64,000 nt of DNA from the NCBI GenBank assembly GCA_964001305.1, contig CAXFAI010000029.1, forward strand, positions 1-64,000, in the 5' to 3' direction. A program made the position numbers and the translations under genes. The number at the start of each line of letters is the position of its first letter. The first letter of the stretch is position 1. Under the pieces are notes generated by a model. It worked only from the letters and a program-made list of their open reading frames with translations, did not search any database and was not told where the DNA came from. The stretch comes from CAJXMH01 sp964001305 (GTDB taxonomy: Bacteria; Bacteroidota; Bacteroidia; Flavobacteriales_E; Vicingaceae). Shown piece by piece: positions 25,498 to 33,881 of this stretch.

Positions 25498-26802
25498 TTA
25501 TTTTTTCTTTTCTGAATTTACATTAACCATATAAATGGCGTTTTCCTCAATAACATCTTCTAAAGGACGGCCTTCTTCAGATGCCACTTTTTTTAAGCTT
25601 TCGTACCATTCTTGATTGTTCAAAATTTGCTCTTTAACCACTTTTATGGCTAATTTCTTTTGGTAAATCTCTGGCTCAAAATAAACTTCATATAATTTAT
25701 CTACAAATCCAAAACCTAATTTATCAAAATGCGAATCAGTAAGCATGATAAGCACTACATCTTTTGATTCTACTTCTTCTTTCAAGTTCAAATCATCAAC
25801 CAATTTCACTTCTTCTTCAGGTTTATAAACTTGCCTGTTGTAATACCAAAAAGGGCTATCGTCAAACAACAACCTAGTAAAATCATAATAATAGAAACCC
25901 CAAAAGAAACTATCGCCTATAGATAGAACTTTCGGTTTTTCAGTATTTTCACCTTCAATCACTTCATATTCTGCATAAGCCATTTCAAGGTCAGGAATAT
26001 CAAAAATCAGATTCATTCCCTTTTCAATATCATCATCAGTTCCCCACATTGTTTTGGAAGTTCTAATTTTTCCTAAACGAAGATTAGGTAATGGTTTCCC
26101 TCTTAAATTTCCAATAAATTTTGCCAAGGTATCTGAAACAAGCAATTCGGCGTATTGACTCCAATGTGTGCCGTTCTTAGGAAATAAGGGATACTTTGAA
26201 GTGTCTTTCATCTTCAAAAGCAAATCATATAGATCCAACAAATTCACCCCTTTGCTTTTTAGTTCTCTAGATAATACATCGTAATTGTTTGTGTCTTTCT
26301 TACTCTTTAAATATCTATCTGGAATATACTCTGGATAAAATGCTCCTTTACCTAAAGTCAGTGCTACTAAAAATTCAATATTTAACTTCTTTAAGGTGTC
26401 TTGTATCCGCTTAGCTTTAAATACTTGTGACCTTAATGCTGAGTCACCAATTAAGTCAGTCCCCAGGTAAGAATGTATATACCCTTCTTCCATTAAGTAA
26501 TTCGATTTTCCAACAATTACTCCATTTGCCTTTGCATAATTAAACACCGAGTATGCAATTTGATTATTTAATTTAATCAAGCTATTTCTAAAACCCAAAG
26601 ACTGCTGAATATAATCTGTTTTCTCACTTTGATACTGACCACTAAACCAAGCATTGCGATTAAGTGTTGGATTAGTTGCCGTATTTCTAACATCTCCTCC
26701 AAGCTTTACCTCATCTATTAATTGAAACTCAGACTGTAGAAATGGAGCCCACAAAGCAAGCATAAAAAGCCCATAAAGAATATGTTTTAATCTCAACTGC
26801 AT
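25498..26802 (-). CDS. AlgX/AlgJ-like SGNH-type acetyltransferase partner, copy 2
   Basis: 434 aa, N-terminal anchor helix (about 5-20) and periplasmic SGNH-like domain. It matches copy 1 in order and motif: YLGTDLIGD, LTLGKGAFYPEYIPDRYL, KDTNNYDVLS, the His block NGTHWSQYAELL and the Ser loop LSIGDSFFWGFYYY. Gly again replaces the Asp that AlgX has two residues before His. The C-terminus (388-434) carries the shared motif with ILNNQEWYESLKKVA. Its ATG overlaps the stop of the MBOAT gene upstream (TAATG). Only four bases separate its stop from that of copy 1, tail to tail. Confidence 0.84.
   Translation of the reverse strand: MQLRLKHILYGLFMLALWAPFLQSEFQLIDEVKLGGDVRNTATNPTLNRNAWFSGQYQSEKTDYIQQSLGFRNSLIKLNNQIAYSVFNYAKANGVIVGKSNYLMEEGYIHSYLGTDLIGDSALRSQVFKAKRIQDTLKKLNIEFLVALTLGKGAFYPEYIPDRYLKSKKDTNNYDVLSRELKSKGVNLLDLYDLLLKMKDTSKYPLFPKNGTHWSQYAELLVSDTLAKFIGNLRGKPLPNLRLGKIRTSKTMWGTDDDIEKGMNLIFDIPDLEMAYAEYEVIEGENTEKPKVLSIGDSFFWGFYYYDFTRLLFDDSPFWYYNRQVYKPEEEVKLVDDLNLKEEVESKDVVLIMLTDSHFDKLGFGFVDKLYEVYFEPEIYQKKLAIKVVKEQILNNQEWYESLKKVASEEGRPLEDVIEENAIYMVNVNSEKKK
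25501..25641 (-). repeat. Shared helical motif, copy in AlgX-like protein 2
   Basis: Codes for residues 388-434, the end of the protein. Key positions are ILNNQEW, a Lys-rich turn, LEDVI and ENAIYM, matching the motif at 25356-25490 and the two copies at 29617-29922. Confidence 0.6.
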
Positions 26803-28223
26803 TAGAATCTAAAGTATATAAATGGATTAAAATCAGATGCAGTTATTGCAGCTACACTTAAGATGAAAAGCAGTAAAGAAATACTTGCTATGAACAAATG
26901 TTCTGTCGACCGATATTGCTCTTTTTCAAAGAAGAAGGACTCTACTTTTCTCCCTAAACTAGTGGTTGTTAAAAAGGCGAAAAAAATCGCAAAAATTAGT
27001 GTTTTATTAAAGGCTGGTATCACATCTGGAAGTTCAAATGAATTAAATTCAAATAACCTCAGCACGTAAGTAAAAGCATGATCAAAAGATTCAAGTCTAA
27101 AAAACACCCAACCTATCATGACTAACAAAAAGGTGATGAGCATACTTGGCAACTTCCCTATTATATCATAAAATTTCAAGAGAAAAAGTCGGTCTAAAAT
27201 TAAAAACAGACCATGGTAGGCCCCCCATATTACAAAGTTCCAAGAAGCTCCATGCCATAAACCGGATAATAAAAAAACAATCCACAAATTCATATAAAGT
27301 CTCGTCTTAGACTTTACCCGATTTCCACCCAAAGGTATGTACAAATAATCCCTCATAAAGGCCCCTAAAGTAATGTGCCATTTGCGCCAAAATTCACTTA
27401 TACTCTTGGCAGTATATGGTGATTTAAAATTCTCTGGAAAAGTAAATCCCATCATTCTACCTAGACCAATTGCCATATCGGAATAGCCTGAAAAATCAAA
27501 GTAGATTTGAAAGGTGTATGCAATCATGCCAAGCCATAAAAAGCCTGAATGTAAACTATCAACGTTTGCATTCATTATGTAGTCGGCTTGTTCTCCCATT
27601 ACGTTCGCTATAAGCACCTTTTTTGCAAGTCCTATGCTAAATCGGTAAAAGCCTTGTAATTTATCTTCAAGCTTATCGCTTCGGTTAACAATTTGATTGG
27701 CAATGGTTGTATACCTTACAATTGGACCAGCTATCATTTGCGGAAATGACATGATGTATAGTAAATAGTCAGTTAATTTAGAAAGCGGTTTGTGTTGTCC
27801 GCGGTAAACATCAATTGAATACGTTAAGGTTTGAAAGGTATAAAATGATATACCAATTGGAAGAGCCACTTTAGTCCATTCTAACTGAGTTGATCCTAAT
27901 GCTGTTAAAATTGCATTGACATTTTCAACAAAGAAATTAGCATACTTGAAGAATGCAAGTAATCCTAAATTTAAAATTATTGAACATGCTAAAAAAAGCT
28001 TTCTAGTGCTAACTTTTGAACTCTGATGTAAGAACTTAACAAGATAAAAATCAATAAAGGTTGAGCCTAGAATAACAAAGACAAACTTGGGGGCTCCCCA
28101 ACTGTAAAAAATAATACTTGCAGCAAGTATTAATAAATTCTTATACTCTTTTCTAGCTACTTGGTATAAGAGTAGAAATAGGGGTAAGAAAAAGAACAGA
28201 AAAGTAAGACTGCTAAATACCAT
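26802..28223 (-). CDS. MBOAT family O-acyltransferase (AlgI-like), copy 2
   Basis: 473 aa, same length and helix pattern as copy 1, and roughly half identical by eye along the whole chain, starting MVFSS and LFFFLPLFL in both. It keeps YFDFSGYSDMAIGLGRMMGF, FWRKWHITLGAFMRDYLYIP and LWHGASWNFVIWGAYHG with both His residues. It lies between the GH16-like lipoprotein gene (ten bases upstream) and AlgX-like copy 2 (one-base overlap), so these three form an operon. Two MBOATs so close suggest two acyl sites, two substrates or a duplication still diverging. Confidence 0.93.
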   Translation of the reverse strand: MVFSSLTFLFFFLPLFLLLYQVARKEYKNLLILAASIIFYSWGAPKFVFVILGSTFIDFYLVKFLHQSSKVSTRKLFLACSIILNLGLLAFFKYANFFVENVNAILTALGSTQLEWTKVALPIGISFYTFQTLTYSIDVYRGQHKPLSKLTDYLLYIMSFPQMIAGPIVRYTTIANQIVNRSDKLEDKLQGFYRFSIGLAKKVLIANVMGEQADYIMNANVDSLHSGFLWLGMIAYTFQIYFDFSGYSDMAIGLGRMMGFTFPENFKSPYTAKSISEFWRKWHITLGAFMRDYLYIPLGGNRVKSKTRLYMNLWIVFLLSGLWHGASWNFVIWGAYHGLFLILDRLFLLKFYDIIGKLPSMLITFLLVMIGWVFFRLESFDHAFTYVLRLFEFNSFELPDVIPAFNKTLIFAIFFAFLTTTSLGRKVESFFFEKEQYRSTEHLFIASISLLLFILSVAAITASDFNPFIYFRF

Positions 28224-28233
28224 TTAACTTTCG

Positions 28234-30444
28234 TTATTCTACTTCAACCTCATAAACATAACCAACCAAATCATTTTTAGGAAATGGGATATTGTTTTGA
28301 TCAAATGGGGCTAAAGGCCACCAGTCTGAATAATGAAATTCTTGTGTAACTATGGTAATCATTTGATTATTCGGAATCTTCGTATTGTCTTCACTCATAT
28401 AACCAACAACTTGCATCTCATCTTTAGAGGGTCCAATTCGCCAAATAATTTCAGTTGGTTTCCACTCAATCTGATAGTAAAAAACATCTCCAACTGTTTC
28501 ATCATGAGGTTTTTCAAACTTAGAAGTTAAAGCGTGATACCAATAATCCCATCGATGTAATCCAAATTCTTGTCCGTTATAATTAATGGATTTTACCCCT
28601 TGATTAAAATCTTTTGGGTCTTGGCAAGTCATATCCCAATTGGTACAAGTAACTATTAAATTATTGTTTTCTTCAGGGTGATCAATTGGCTGCTCTTTAC
28701 CGCCGTAAGATGTTTTTGGCCAATATTTCGATTCTTTCACAATTTCAATGTCTATTTCACTGTACATAGAAGTTGGAAACTTATTGGTTGATGGCTTTCG
28801 TTCACTCTTAGGTAAGTATCCTTCTTCTTCACAAATATTTCTTGCGTTCCAGGGTTCCATTTTTTCACTAAAAAGCCAAAATGCTGAAGTTATGCCATTC
28901 CAAATGTTGTCCTTATTCATCATTTTGGAAAACTTAATCTTCCCCGTAAATTTTCCATAAGCCAATCCTACTCTTGTTTTAACCCCTACATTCTGCTTTT
29001 CAGCATCAGCTATATTTTGATTTCCTGGATTAATAATTTTAATGGCTTTTTCGTTTTCATCGTAATAAACTGTTTTCCCAGGTGATTTAGAAATACTTGT
29101 GTATTTAATAGATCTTTCCGCTAAAGGGTACTTTTCTTTATTGGTATAATACTCCTCCTTGGTATAAGGTGTATTCACCACATCTTCAATGATTGGAACA
29201 TTTCTTAGCTCAAAACTTTTATCAATTACATGAAAATATTGCTCATAATGAGCTGTCTTAAAAAGCGACTCAGATGATCCAAATTTTTCATCAAAGTACG
29301 ATTTATCGTAGTCAGGATTTTTTAATGTTAAGGGGTCCATATATACTCCATTGTCGCCTCTAAAAACAGATTTTAATTTTAATGTCTCATTAAAATAGTG
29401 GTGCATTGGGCGCTCAGAATATCTATTCTCGAAATAGTAAAATGGATTCATAAAGGTTTGATGAGAACTATCAACCAAGCTCATGTCTTTAATATAAGCT
29501 GGTAGAGACTGATAATCTTGTTCACTCAAAACCACTAACATAAACTTATACTCTCCCATTCTAGGGTTTCTTTTCTTTCTATTGTTAACGTAGTTAGGCT
29601 TACCAGGATTTCTATCTGCATACACCCAGTTTACATCCTCCGTAAGTTGAGCTTCGAAGGAGATTCCATTTTCTTTAGCCTTAACTTCTAAAGAACTACT
29701 CCATTCCGCATTATTCAATATTTCTTCCCGAATTATTTGCTTTTGATTTAGTTGCTCAAAAATTTGATTTGGCTCAGGATCCATTTGGTTATCTAGGGTC
29801 CACAAAGCATCAATGAACACTTGTTCTTTTAGTTCCCTATTGTAATTTTTTGCTTTTTCTTTCACCGACTCAAGCCACTCTTTATGACTATAAATACTTT
29901 TTATTCGTTCCTCAATTACCGCTTCACTAATTCGCTGATCTTTTACGTCAACCCCGTAATATTTAACTTCATTTCTAGGGTTTCCAACAATTTGAAACGA
30001 ATCTAAAATTGTCTTTAATTCTCCTTTACCAACTAAATCCGTCTTTTTAAACTCCGTTGTGTATGAACTCCAACTCCCATAAAAATTTTCAGAACTAGCA
30101 GTGTTATATGAGTTAAGCGTTGGGTTTTTCTCAACCACTTTATAACTCTCATTTTGGTAATAAATTCGATAGTAAAACTGCTGATCTTGATTGGTTTGAT
30201 TTTCTAATTCAAATGAAAAATGAAAACTCTTTCCATTTTGATCGTCATCTGATGGAGCCTTTACTCCTTGATAAAAAGCATTATCAAGAGAGACTTGATA
30301 TACAAGTTCATTTCCTTCTAAGTTTCGATTGCTAAACAACTTCATATTCGCAACTTCGGGCAAACCTGAAGGTTTAAAAAAGTCACATGAAAAAGTACAC
30401 GCTACGAGAGCCAAAACAGCTAAGTTCTTAAGTCGAAAAATCAT
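28234..30444 (-). CDS. Lipoprotein with C-terminal GH16-like domain and two shared helical motifs
   Basis: 736 aa. The lipoprotein signal ends in LALVAC (Cys 16; a second Cys at 20). Residues 40-155 look like a beta domain. Residues 175-218 and 236-276 are two copies of the helical motif that also ends the AlgX-like proteins. The C-terminal part (about 480-736) resembles a GH16 jelly roll: YSEIDIEIVKE holds the acidic triad E563, D565, E567 in ExDxE form, and FYYQIEWKPTEIIWRI is the strand that usually follows. GH16 enzymes cleave beta-glucans and galactans. Whether it is active is unknown; the setting suggests it acts on or binds the acylated glycan. Confidence 0.72.
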   Translation of the reverse strand: MIFRLKNLAVLALVACTFSCDFFKPSGLPEVANMKLFSNRNLEGNELVYQVSLDNAFYQGVKAPSDDDQNGKSFHFSFELENQTNQDQQFYYRIYYQNESYKVVEKNPTLNSYNTASSENFYGSWSSYTTEFKKTDLVGKGELKTILDSFQIVGNPRNEVKYYGVDVKDQRISEAVIEERIKSIYSHKEWLESVKEKAKNYNRELKEQVFIDALWTLDNQMDPEPNQIFEQLNQKQIIREEILNNAEWSSSLEVKAKENGISFEAQLTEDVNWVYADRNPGKPNYVNNRKKRNPRMGEYKFMLVVLSEQDYQSLPAYIKDMSLVDSSHQTFMNPFYYFENRYSERPMHHYFNETLKLKSVFRGDNGVYMDPLTLKNPDYDKSYFDEKFGSSESLFKTAHYEQYFHVIDKSFELRNVPIIEDVVNTPYTKEEYYTNKEKYPLAERSIKYTSISKSPGKTVYYDENEKAIKIINPGNQNIADAEKQNVGVKTRVGLAYGKFTGKIKFSKMMNKDNIWNGITSAFWLFSEKMEPWNARNICEEEGYLPKSERKPSTNKFPTSMYSEIDIEIVKESKYWPKTSYGGKEQPIDHPEENNNLIVTCTNWDMTCQDPKDFNQGVKSINYNGQEFGLHRWDYWYHALTSKFEKPHDETVGDVFYYQIEWKPTEIIWRIGPSKDEMQVVGYMSEDNTKIPNNQMITIVTQEFHYSDWWPLAPFDQNNIPFPKNDLVGYVYEVEVE
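29617..29922 (-). repeat. Two tandem copies of the shared helical motif inside the GH16-like lipoprotein
   Basis: Residues 175-218 (IKSIYSHKEWLESVKEKA... IDALWTL) and 236-276 (ILNNAEWSSSLEVKAKENG... EDVNWVY). ILNN-x-EW is shared exactly with AlgX-like protein 2. Confidence 0.6.
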
Positions 30445-30562
30445 CTTCCAAAAGTAATTGAAGTTTCATTAAAAAAATGGGAAGATAAAGATGGTTCAAA
30501 AATTAGTGCAGCTTACTTTTTTAACCCCCATTTGATCTACTCAGAATCTATTTCCATTATCG

Positions 30563-31126
30563 TTAATAGACCTTACCAACCAACTTAAAGTAATCTCCTA
30601 AACTTTTTCGAAGCGATTTTTTCTCCTTTTCAGATAACTCCATTTTCTGACCATCTAGAATTAGCCAAAGCTTGGCATTGGCTTCTAATAAATTATACAA
30701 CTGTGCTGCAAAGGTATAATGGGCTTCATTGGTCGAATTCTCTAATACTAGCTTTCCTTCTCTTTTTTCTTGCTGCCATGTTAAAATCATTTTTTCTTCA
30801 TCTAAATCAAGCATTCCAGATTCCAATCGGATAAAAGCAGCATCTTGTATCACATTTTGAACAATCACAATGCTTAATTTATTTAGAACACTATCCGTAT
30901 TTCTACTTTTAATTCTGTGTAAAATGTAATTCCCTTCTTCAAACACTTCTTGCTCATAGAAATATGAACGCATGTTCTTAAAGTACAATTGGGAAGAACT
31001 ATTCATAGAGTAATCAATTTTAGACCAATCTAGCCGTTTTCCTTGCGGACCGAAAATAGCGTAAAGAACAAGGCCGGCTATTAATATGAGAAGCCAAATC
31101 AAAAACCACTGCTTTAATTTTTGCAT
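30563..31126 (-). CDS. Membrane-anchored hypothetical protein
   Basis: 187 aa with one N-terminal membrane helix (about 8-26, WFLIWLLILIAGLVLYAIF) and a soluble, probably periplasmic, remainder. I recognise no domain. Segments such as LDWSKIDYSMNSSSQLYFKNMRSYFYE and YTFAAQLYNLLEANAKLWLI look structured. It is transcribed away from crtZ, with 55 bases between the two starts. The 118 bases to the lipoprotein gene upstream of 30444 hold no further gene. No function is proposed. Confidence 0.7.
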   Translation of the reverse strand: MQKLKQWFLIWLLILIAGLVLYAIFGPQGKRLDWSKIDYSMNSSSQLYFKNMRSYFYEQEVFEEGNYILHRIKSRNTDSVLNKLSIVIVQNVIQDAAFIRLESGMLDLDEEKMILTWQQEKREGKLVLENSTNEAHYTFAAQLYNLLEANAKLWLILDGQKMELSEKEKKSLRKSLGDYFKLVGKVY

Positions 31127-31151
31127 GCTTCTTTAACAATCTTGCGATAAC

Positions 31152-31177
31152 TTTGTTAGCTATTAAAATTACCTTTG
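31152..31177 (+). promoter_or_regulatory. Candidate promoter for the CrtZ-type hydroxylase
   Basis: TACCTTTG at 31170-31177 is a good -7 box, but TTTG at 31152-31155 is only 14 bases upstream, shorter than usual. The box ends four bases before the GTG start, so the mRNA would be almost leaderless. Confidence 0.35.
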
Positions 31178-31181
31178 TTTC

Positions 31182-31649
31182 GTGGAAATATTAATACACA
31201 TTGCCCTTGTGGTAATCACCTTTTTAGTGATGGAGTTTATGGCCTGGTTTACGCATAAATATGTGATGCATGGATTTTTGTGGGTACTGCATAAAGACCA
31301 TCATCAGCCAGAGAAAGGTTGGTTTGAGAAAAACGACACCTTCTTTATTTTCTATGCCATCATAAGCACAACACTTTTTTATCTCTGGTCAGAAGGCATT
31401 TTTGAATACGGCTTATCCATTGGTCTTGGTATTCTCTTTTATGGCATGGCTTATTTCTCTGTTCATGATGTTTTTATTCACCAACGTTTCAGTTGGTTTA
31501 AGCGAACCGACAATGTGTACTTCCGTGCGATTCGAAAAGCACATAAAGTTCACCACAAACACCTAGGCAAAGAAGAGGGGGAATGTTTTGGAATGCTTTT
31601 AGTTCCTTTTAAATATTTTAAAGAAGCGGCAAAATCAAGCAAAAAATAA
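31182..31649 (+). CDS. crtZ: Beta-carotene hydroxylase (CrtZ-type), fatty acid hydroxylase superfamily
   Basis: 155 aa di-iron membrane enzyme that hydroxylates beta-ionone rings to give zeaxanthin. All four His clusters are present: HKYVMH, HKDHH, HDVFIHQ and HKVHHKH, at about residues 26-31, 38-42, 89-95 and 120-126, with hydrophobic helices between them. The start is GTG; the reading begins right at a promoter-like box. No other carotenoid gene is in the window, so zeaxanthin synthesis depends on genes elsewhere. The neighbouring photolyase gene fits a light-exposed lifestyle. Confidence 0.9.
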   Translation: MEILIHIALVVITFLVMEFMAWFTHKYVMHGFLWVLHKDHHQPEKGWFEKNDTFFIFYAIISTTLFYLWSEGIFEYGLSIGLGILFYGMAYFSVHDVFIHQRFSWFKRTDNVYFRAIRKAHKVHHKHLGKEEGECFGMLLVPFKYFKEAAKSSKK

Positions 31650-31653
31650 AAAC

Positions 31654-32241
31654 TTAAACGGTAATTGTTCCCTCTTCGGGATTTCCAAAAACCATGGCTG
31701 CTTGCATTTCAAAACGCTTGGCTGAATATAGGCTTAACAAAGCATCAAAATGATGCCAGGTTTTTACTTGATTCTCATCAAAAACAAAATCGCTTTTCTC
31801 TTTTAAAAGCGAACACAGTTGCAAGATAAACTCTTTGTCTTTTTTGTAACCTTCATTTTTAAGCAAAAGAACCTCAGCTAATTTTGACGGATAAGTTTCA
31901 ACCAACTTCACACCGGCTTTTTGCATTTTTTCTTTAAGCTGAATAGCTCTAGCTGTTAACCCTCCTAAAAACATGGGCGACATTGCTCCAGTTATCCGAT
32001 CTGCTTTGCGATAGAAGTAATCATTATTGCCATTTAATCGTTTATAGGCAATTGGTAAAGACAAGGGCGCATCGATGTAGGCAAGCCAAACATCATCATA
32101 GGTTTTAATAAAGTCTAAAATAAATTGATCAGCATCTTGATTTTTAGAACAAGCATGTAATGTTACTTGATTCTGCTCATGCAAACAGGCAATTACTGTG
32201 GTTCCTGCCATTTTTGCGCCATAGTCTATTCCGATTATCAT
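31654..32241 (-). CDS. DUF429 domain protein
   Basis: 195 aa soluble protein. It starts MIIGIDYGAKMAGTTVIA, an actin/RNase H-like first strand with Asp, and has a second acidic strand LAYIDAPLSLP, then RKADRITGAMSPMFLGGLTARA and KLVETYPSKLAEVL, the set that marks DUF429. The family is predicted to have an RNase H-like fold and possible nuclease activity; no function is proven. It is convergent with crtZ (four bases apart) and divergent from the photolyase gene. Confidence 0.82.
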   Translation of the reverse strand: MIIGIDYGAKMAGTTVIACLHEQNQVTLHACSKNQDADQFILDFIKTYDDVWLAYIDAPLSLPIAYKRLNGNNDYFYRKADRITGAMSPMFLGGLTARAIQLKEKMQKAGVKLVETYPSKLAEVLLLKNEGYKKDKEFILQLCSLLKEKSDFVFDENQVKTWHHFDALLSLYSAKRFEMQAAMVFGNPEEGTITV

Positions 32242-32336
32242 TGTCTTTTGCTTTGGTTATGCATTACGTAAAATGAAAGTGACTTAAACATTTACAATTC
32301 AATAAACTATTTATACCTATAAATGGTTTTCATGAA

Positions 32337-33881
32337 ATGAAAAAAACTTTGCGATTAATTCTTGGAGATCAACTGAATGAAAAGCACTCTTGGTATCAAA
32401 ACAAGCATGAAAACATGTATTATGTAATCATGGAAATGAAACAAGAGACCGACTATGTAACTCATCACATCCAAAAAGTTATTGCCTTTTTCTCAGCGAT
32501 GCGGGCGTTCGCAGAAAAGTTAAAAAGTGAATCTCGCCAACTTATCTATCTCACCTTAGATGATTCAAAAAACACGCATTCACTTACTAACAACCTCCAT
32601 CAACTGATTACTGAGCAAAACTTTGAACGATTTGAATATCAACTTCCAGATGAATACCGCCTAAACGAGCAATTGAAAACATTTTGCAAAAGTTTGGAAA
32701 TAGAAACTGAGGTTTATGATAGTGAACATTTTTATACAACTAGAAATGAACTGAAAAACTACTTTGAAGAGAAAAAAGCGAAACACTGGCTCATGGAAAG
32801 CTTTTACCGCCAAATGCGTAAAAAGCACAACCTACTATTAGATAGTGATGGAAAGCCAGTAGGGGGGAAATGGAACTTTGATCATTCTAACCGAAAGAAA
32901 CTTCCCAAAAACCACAAGCCAACTGCACCAAAAACTTTTAACAGAGATGTCAGCAAGTTGACTAAAATGCTTAAAAATGAAAAAGTTAAAACGCTAGGAG
33001 TAGTTGATGAAAAAAATTTTCTTTGGCCAATTAACAGAAAGGAAAGCCTAGAGCTTTTAGATTATTTTCTTGAAAACTGTCTTCCTCTTTTTGGTGATTT
33101 TCAGGACGCTATGGCAATTGATGAATGGAGCATTTATCATTCACGACTTTCCTTTTCGCTTAACAGCAAAATGATAAGCCCGAAAGAAGTAATTGAAAAA
33201 TCCATTAGCTATTGGAATGCAAACAAAGACCAGGTTGACATTTCTCAAATAGAAGGTTTTGTGAGACAAATTATAGGTTGGCGTGAGTACATGCGTGGAT
33301 TCTACTGGGCCAAAATGCCTGATTATGAAAAGGAAAATCAACTCAACAATAGCAGAAAGCTACCGGACTTTTACTGGAATGGTGATACCAAAATGAATTG
33401 TTTGAAGCGATCTATTAAACAATCATTAGACTTTGCTTATGCCCACCACATTCAACGATTGATGATCACTGGCAATTTTGCTCTTTTGGCAGGCATAAAG
33501 CCTGAAGAAGTTGACGCGTGGTATTTGGGAATTTACATTGATGCCATTCAGTGGGTAGAATTACCAAACACAAGAGGCATGAGTCAGTATGCTGATGGTG
33601 GTCAAATTGCGACAAAACCATATGTTTCTTCAGCCAATTACATTGATAAAATGAGCAATTATTGCGGAAATTGCTACTATTCTAAAAACAAAAAAGTAGG
33701 TGATAAAGCTTGTCCCTTTAATAGTTTATATTGGAATTTTATAGATCAACACATGGACTTATGGAAAAGCAATCAGCGGATGAGTATGATGCTTGCCAAT
33801 TGGAATAAACAAAGTCCTGAAAAGAAAGAAGCTGTATTGGAGCAAGCCGATGCATACTTAAAAAACATCAACGAGCTTTAA
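32337..33881 (+). CDS. Iron-sulfur photolyase of the cryptochrome/photolyase family (FeS-BCP, PhrB-like)
   Basis: 514 aa FAD enzyme of the group that contains the (6-4) photolyase PhrB. It starts LRLILGDQLNEKHSWY, the antenna-domain opening of this group. Four Cys for a [4Fe-4S] cluster are at 355, 443, 446 and 459; their spacing (88, 3, 13) equals that reported for Agrobacterium PhrB Cys 350/438/441/454. The FAD region has GFVRQIIGWREYMRGFYWAKMP and YADGGQIATKPYVSSANYI. It probably repairs UV photoproducts. Its last four bases overlap the stop of the convergent T9SS gene. Confidence 0.92.
   Translation: MKKTLRLILGDQLNEKHSWYQNKHENMYYVIMEMKQETDYVTHHIQKVIAFFSAMRAFAEKLKSESRQLIYLTLDDSKNTHSLTNNLHQLITEQNFERFEYQLPDEYRLNEQLKTFCKSLEIETEVYDSEHFYTTRNELKNYFEEKKAKHWLMESFYRQMRKKHNLLLDSDGKPVGGKWNFDHSNRKKLPKNHKPTAPKTFNRDVSKLTKMLKNEKVKTLGVVDEKNFLWPINRKESLELLDYFLENCLPLFGDFQDAMAIDEWSIYHSRLSFSLNSKMISPKEVIEKSISYWNANKDQVDISQIEGFVRQIIGWREYMRGFYWAKMPDYEKENQLNNSRKLPDFYWNGDTKMNCLKRSIKQSLDFAYAHHIQRLMITGNFALLAGIKPEEVDAWYLGIYIDAIQWVELPNTRGMSQYADGGQIATKPYVSSANYIDKMSNYCGNCYYSKNKKVGDKACPFNSLYWNFIDQHMDLWKSNQRMSMMLANWNKQSPEKKEAVLEQADAYLKNINEL

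Noticed and set aside
25487..25506. Palindrome AATAAG/CTTATT between the two AlgX stops as a bidirectional terminator
   Set aside because: Six AT-rich base pairs with a two-base loop are too weak; it mostly reflects two facing TAA codons.
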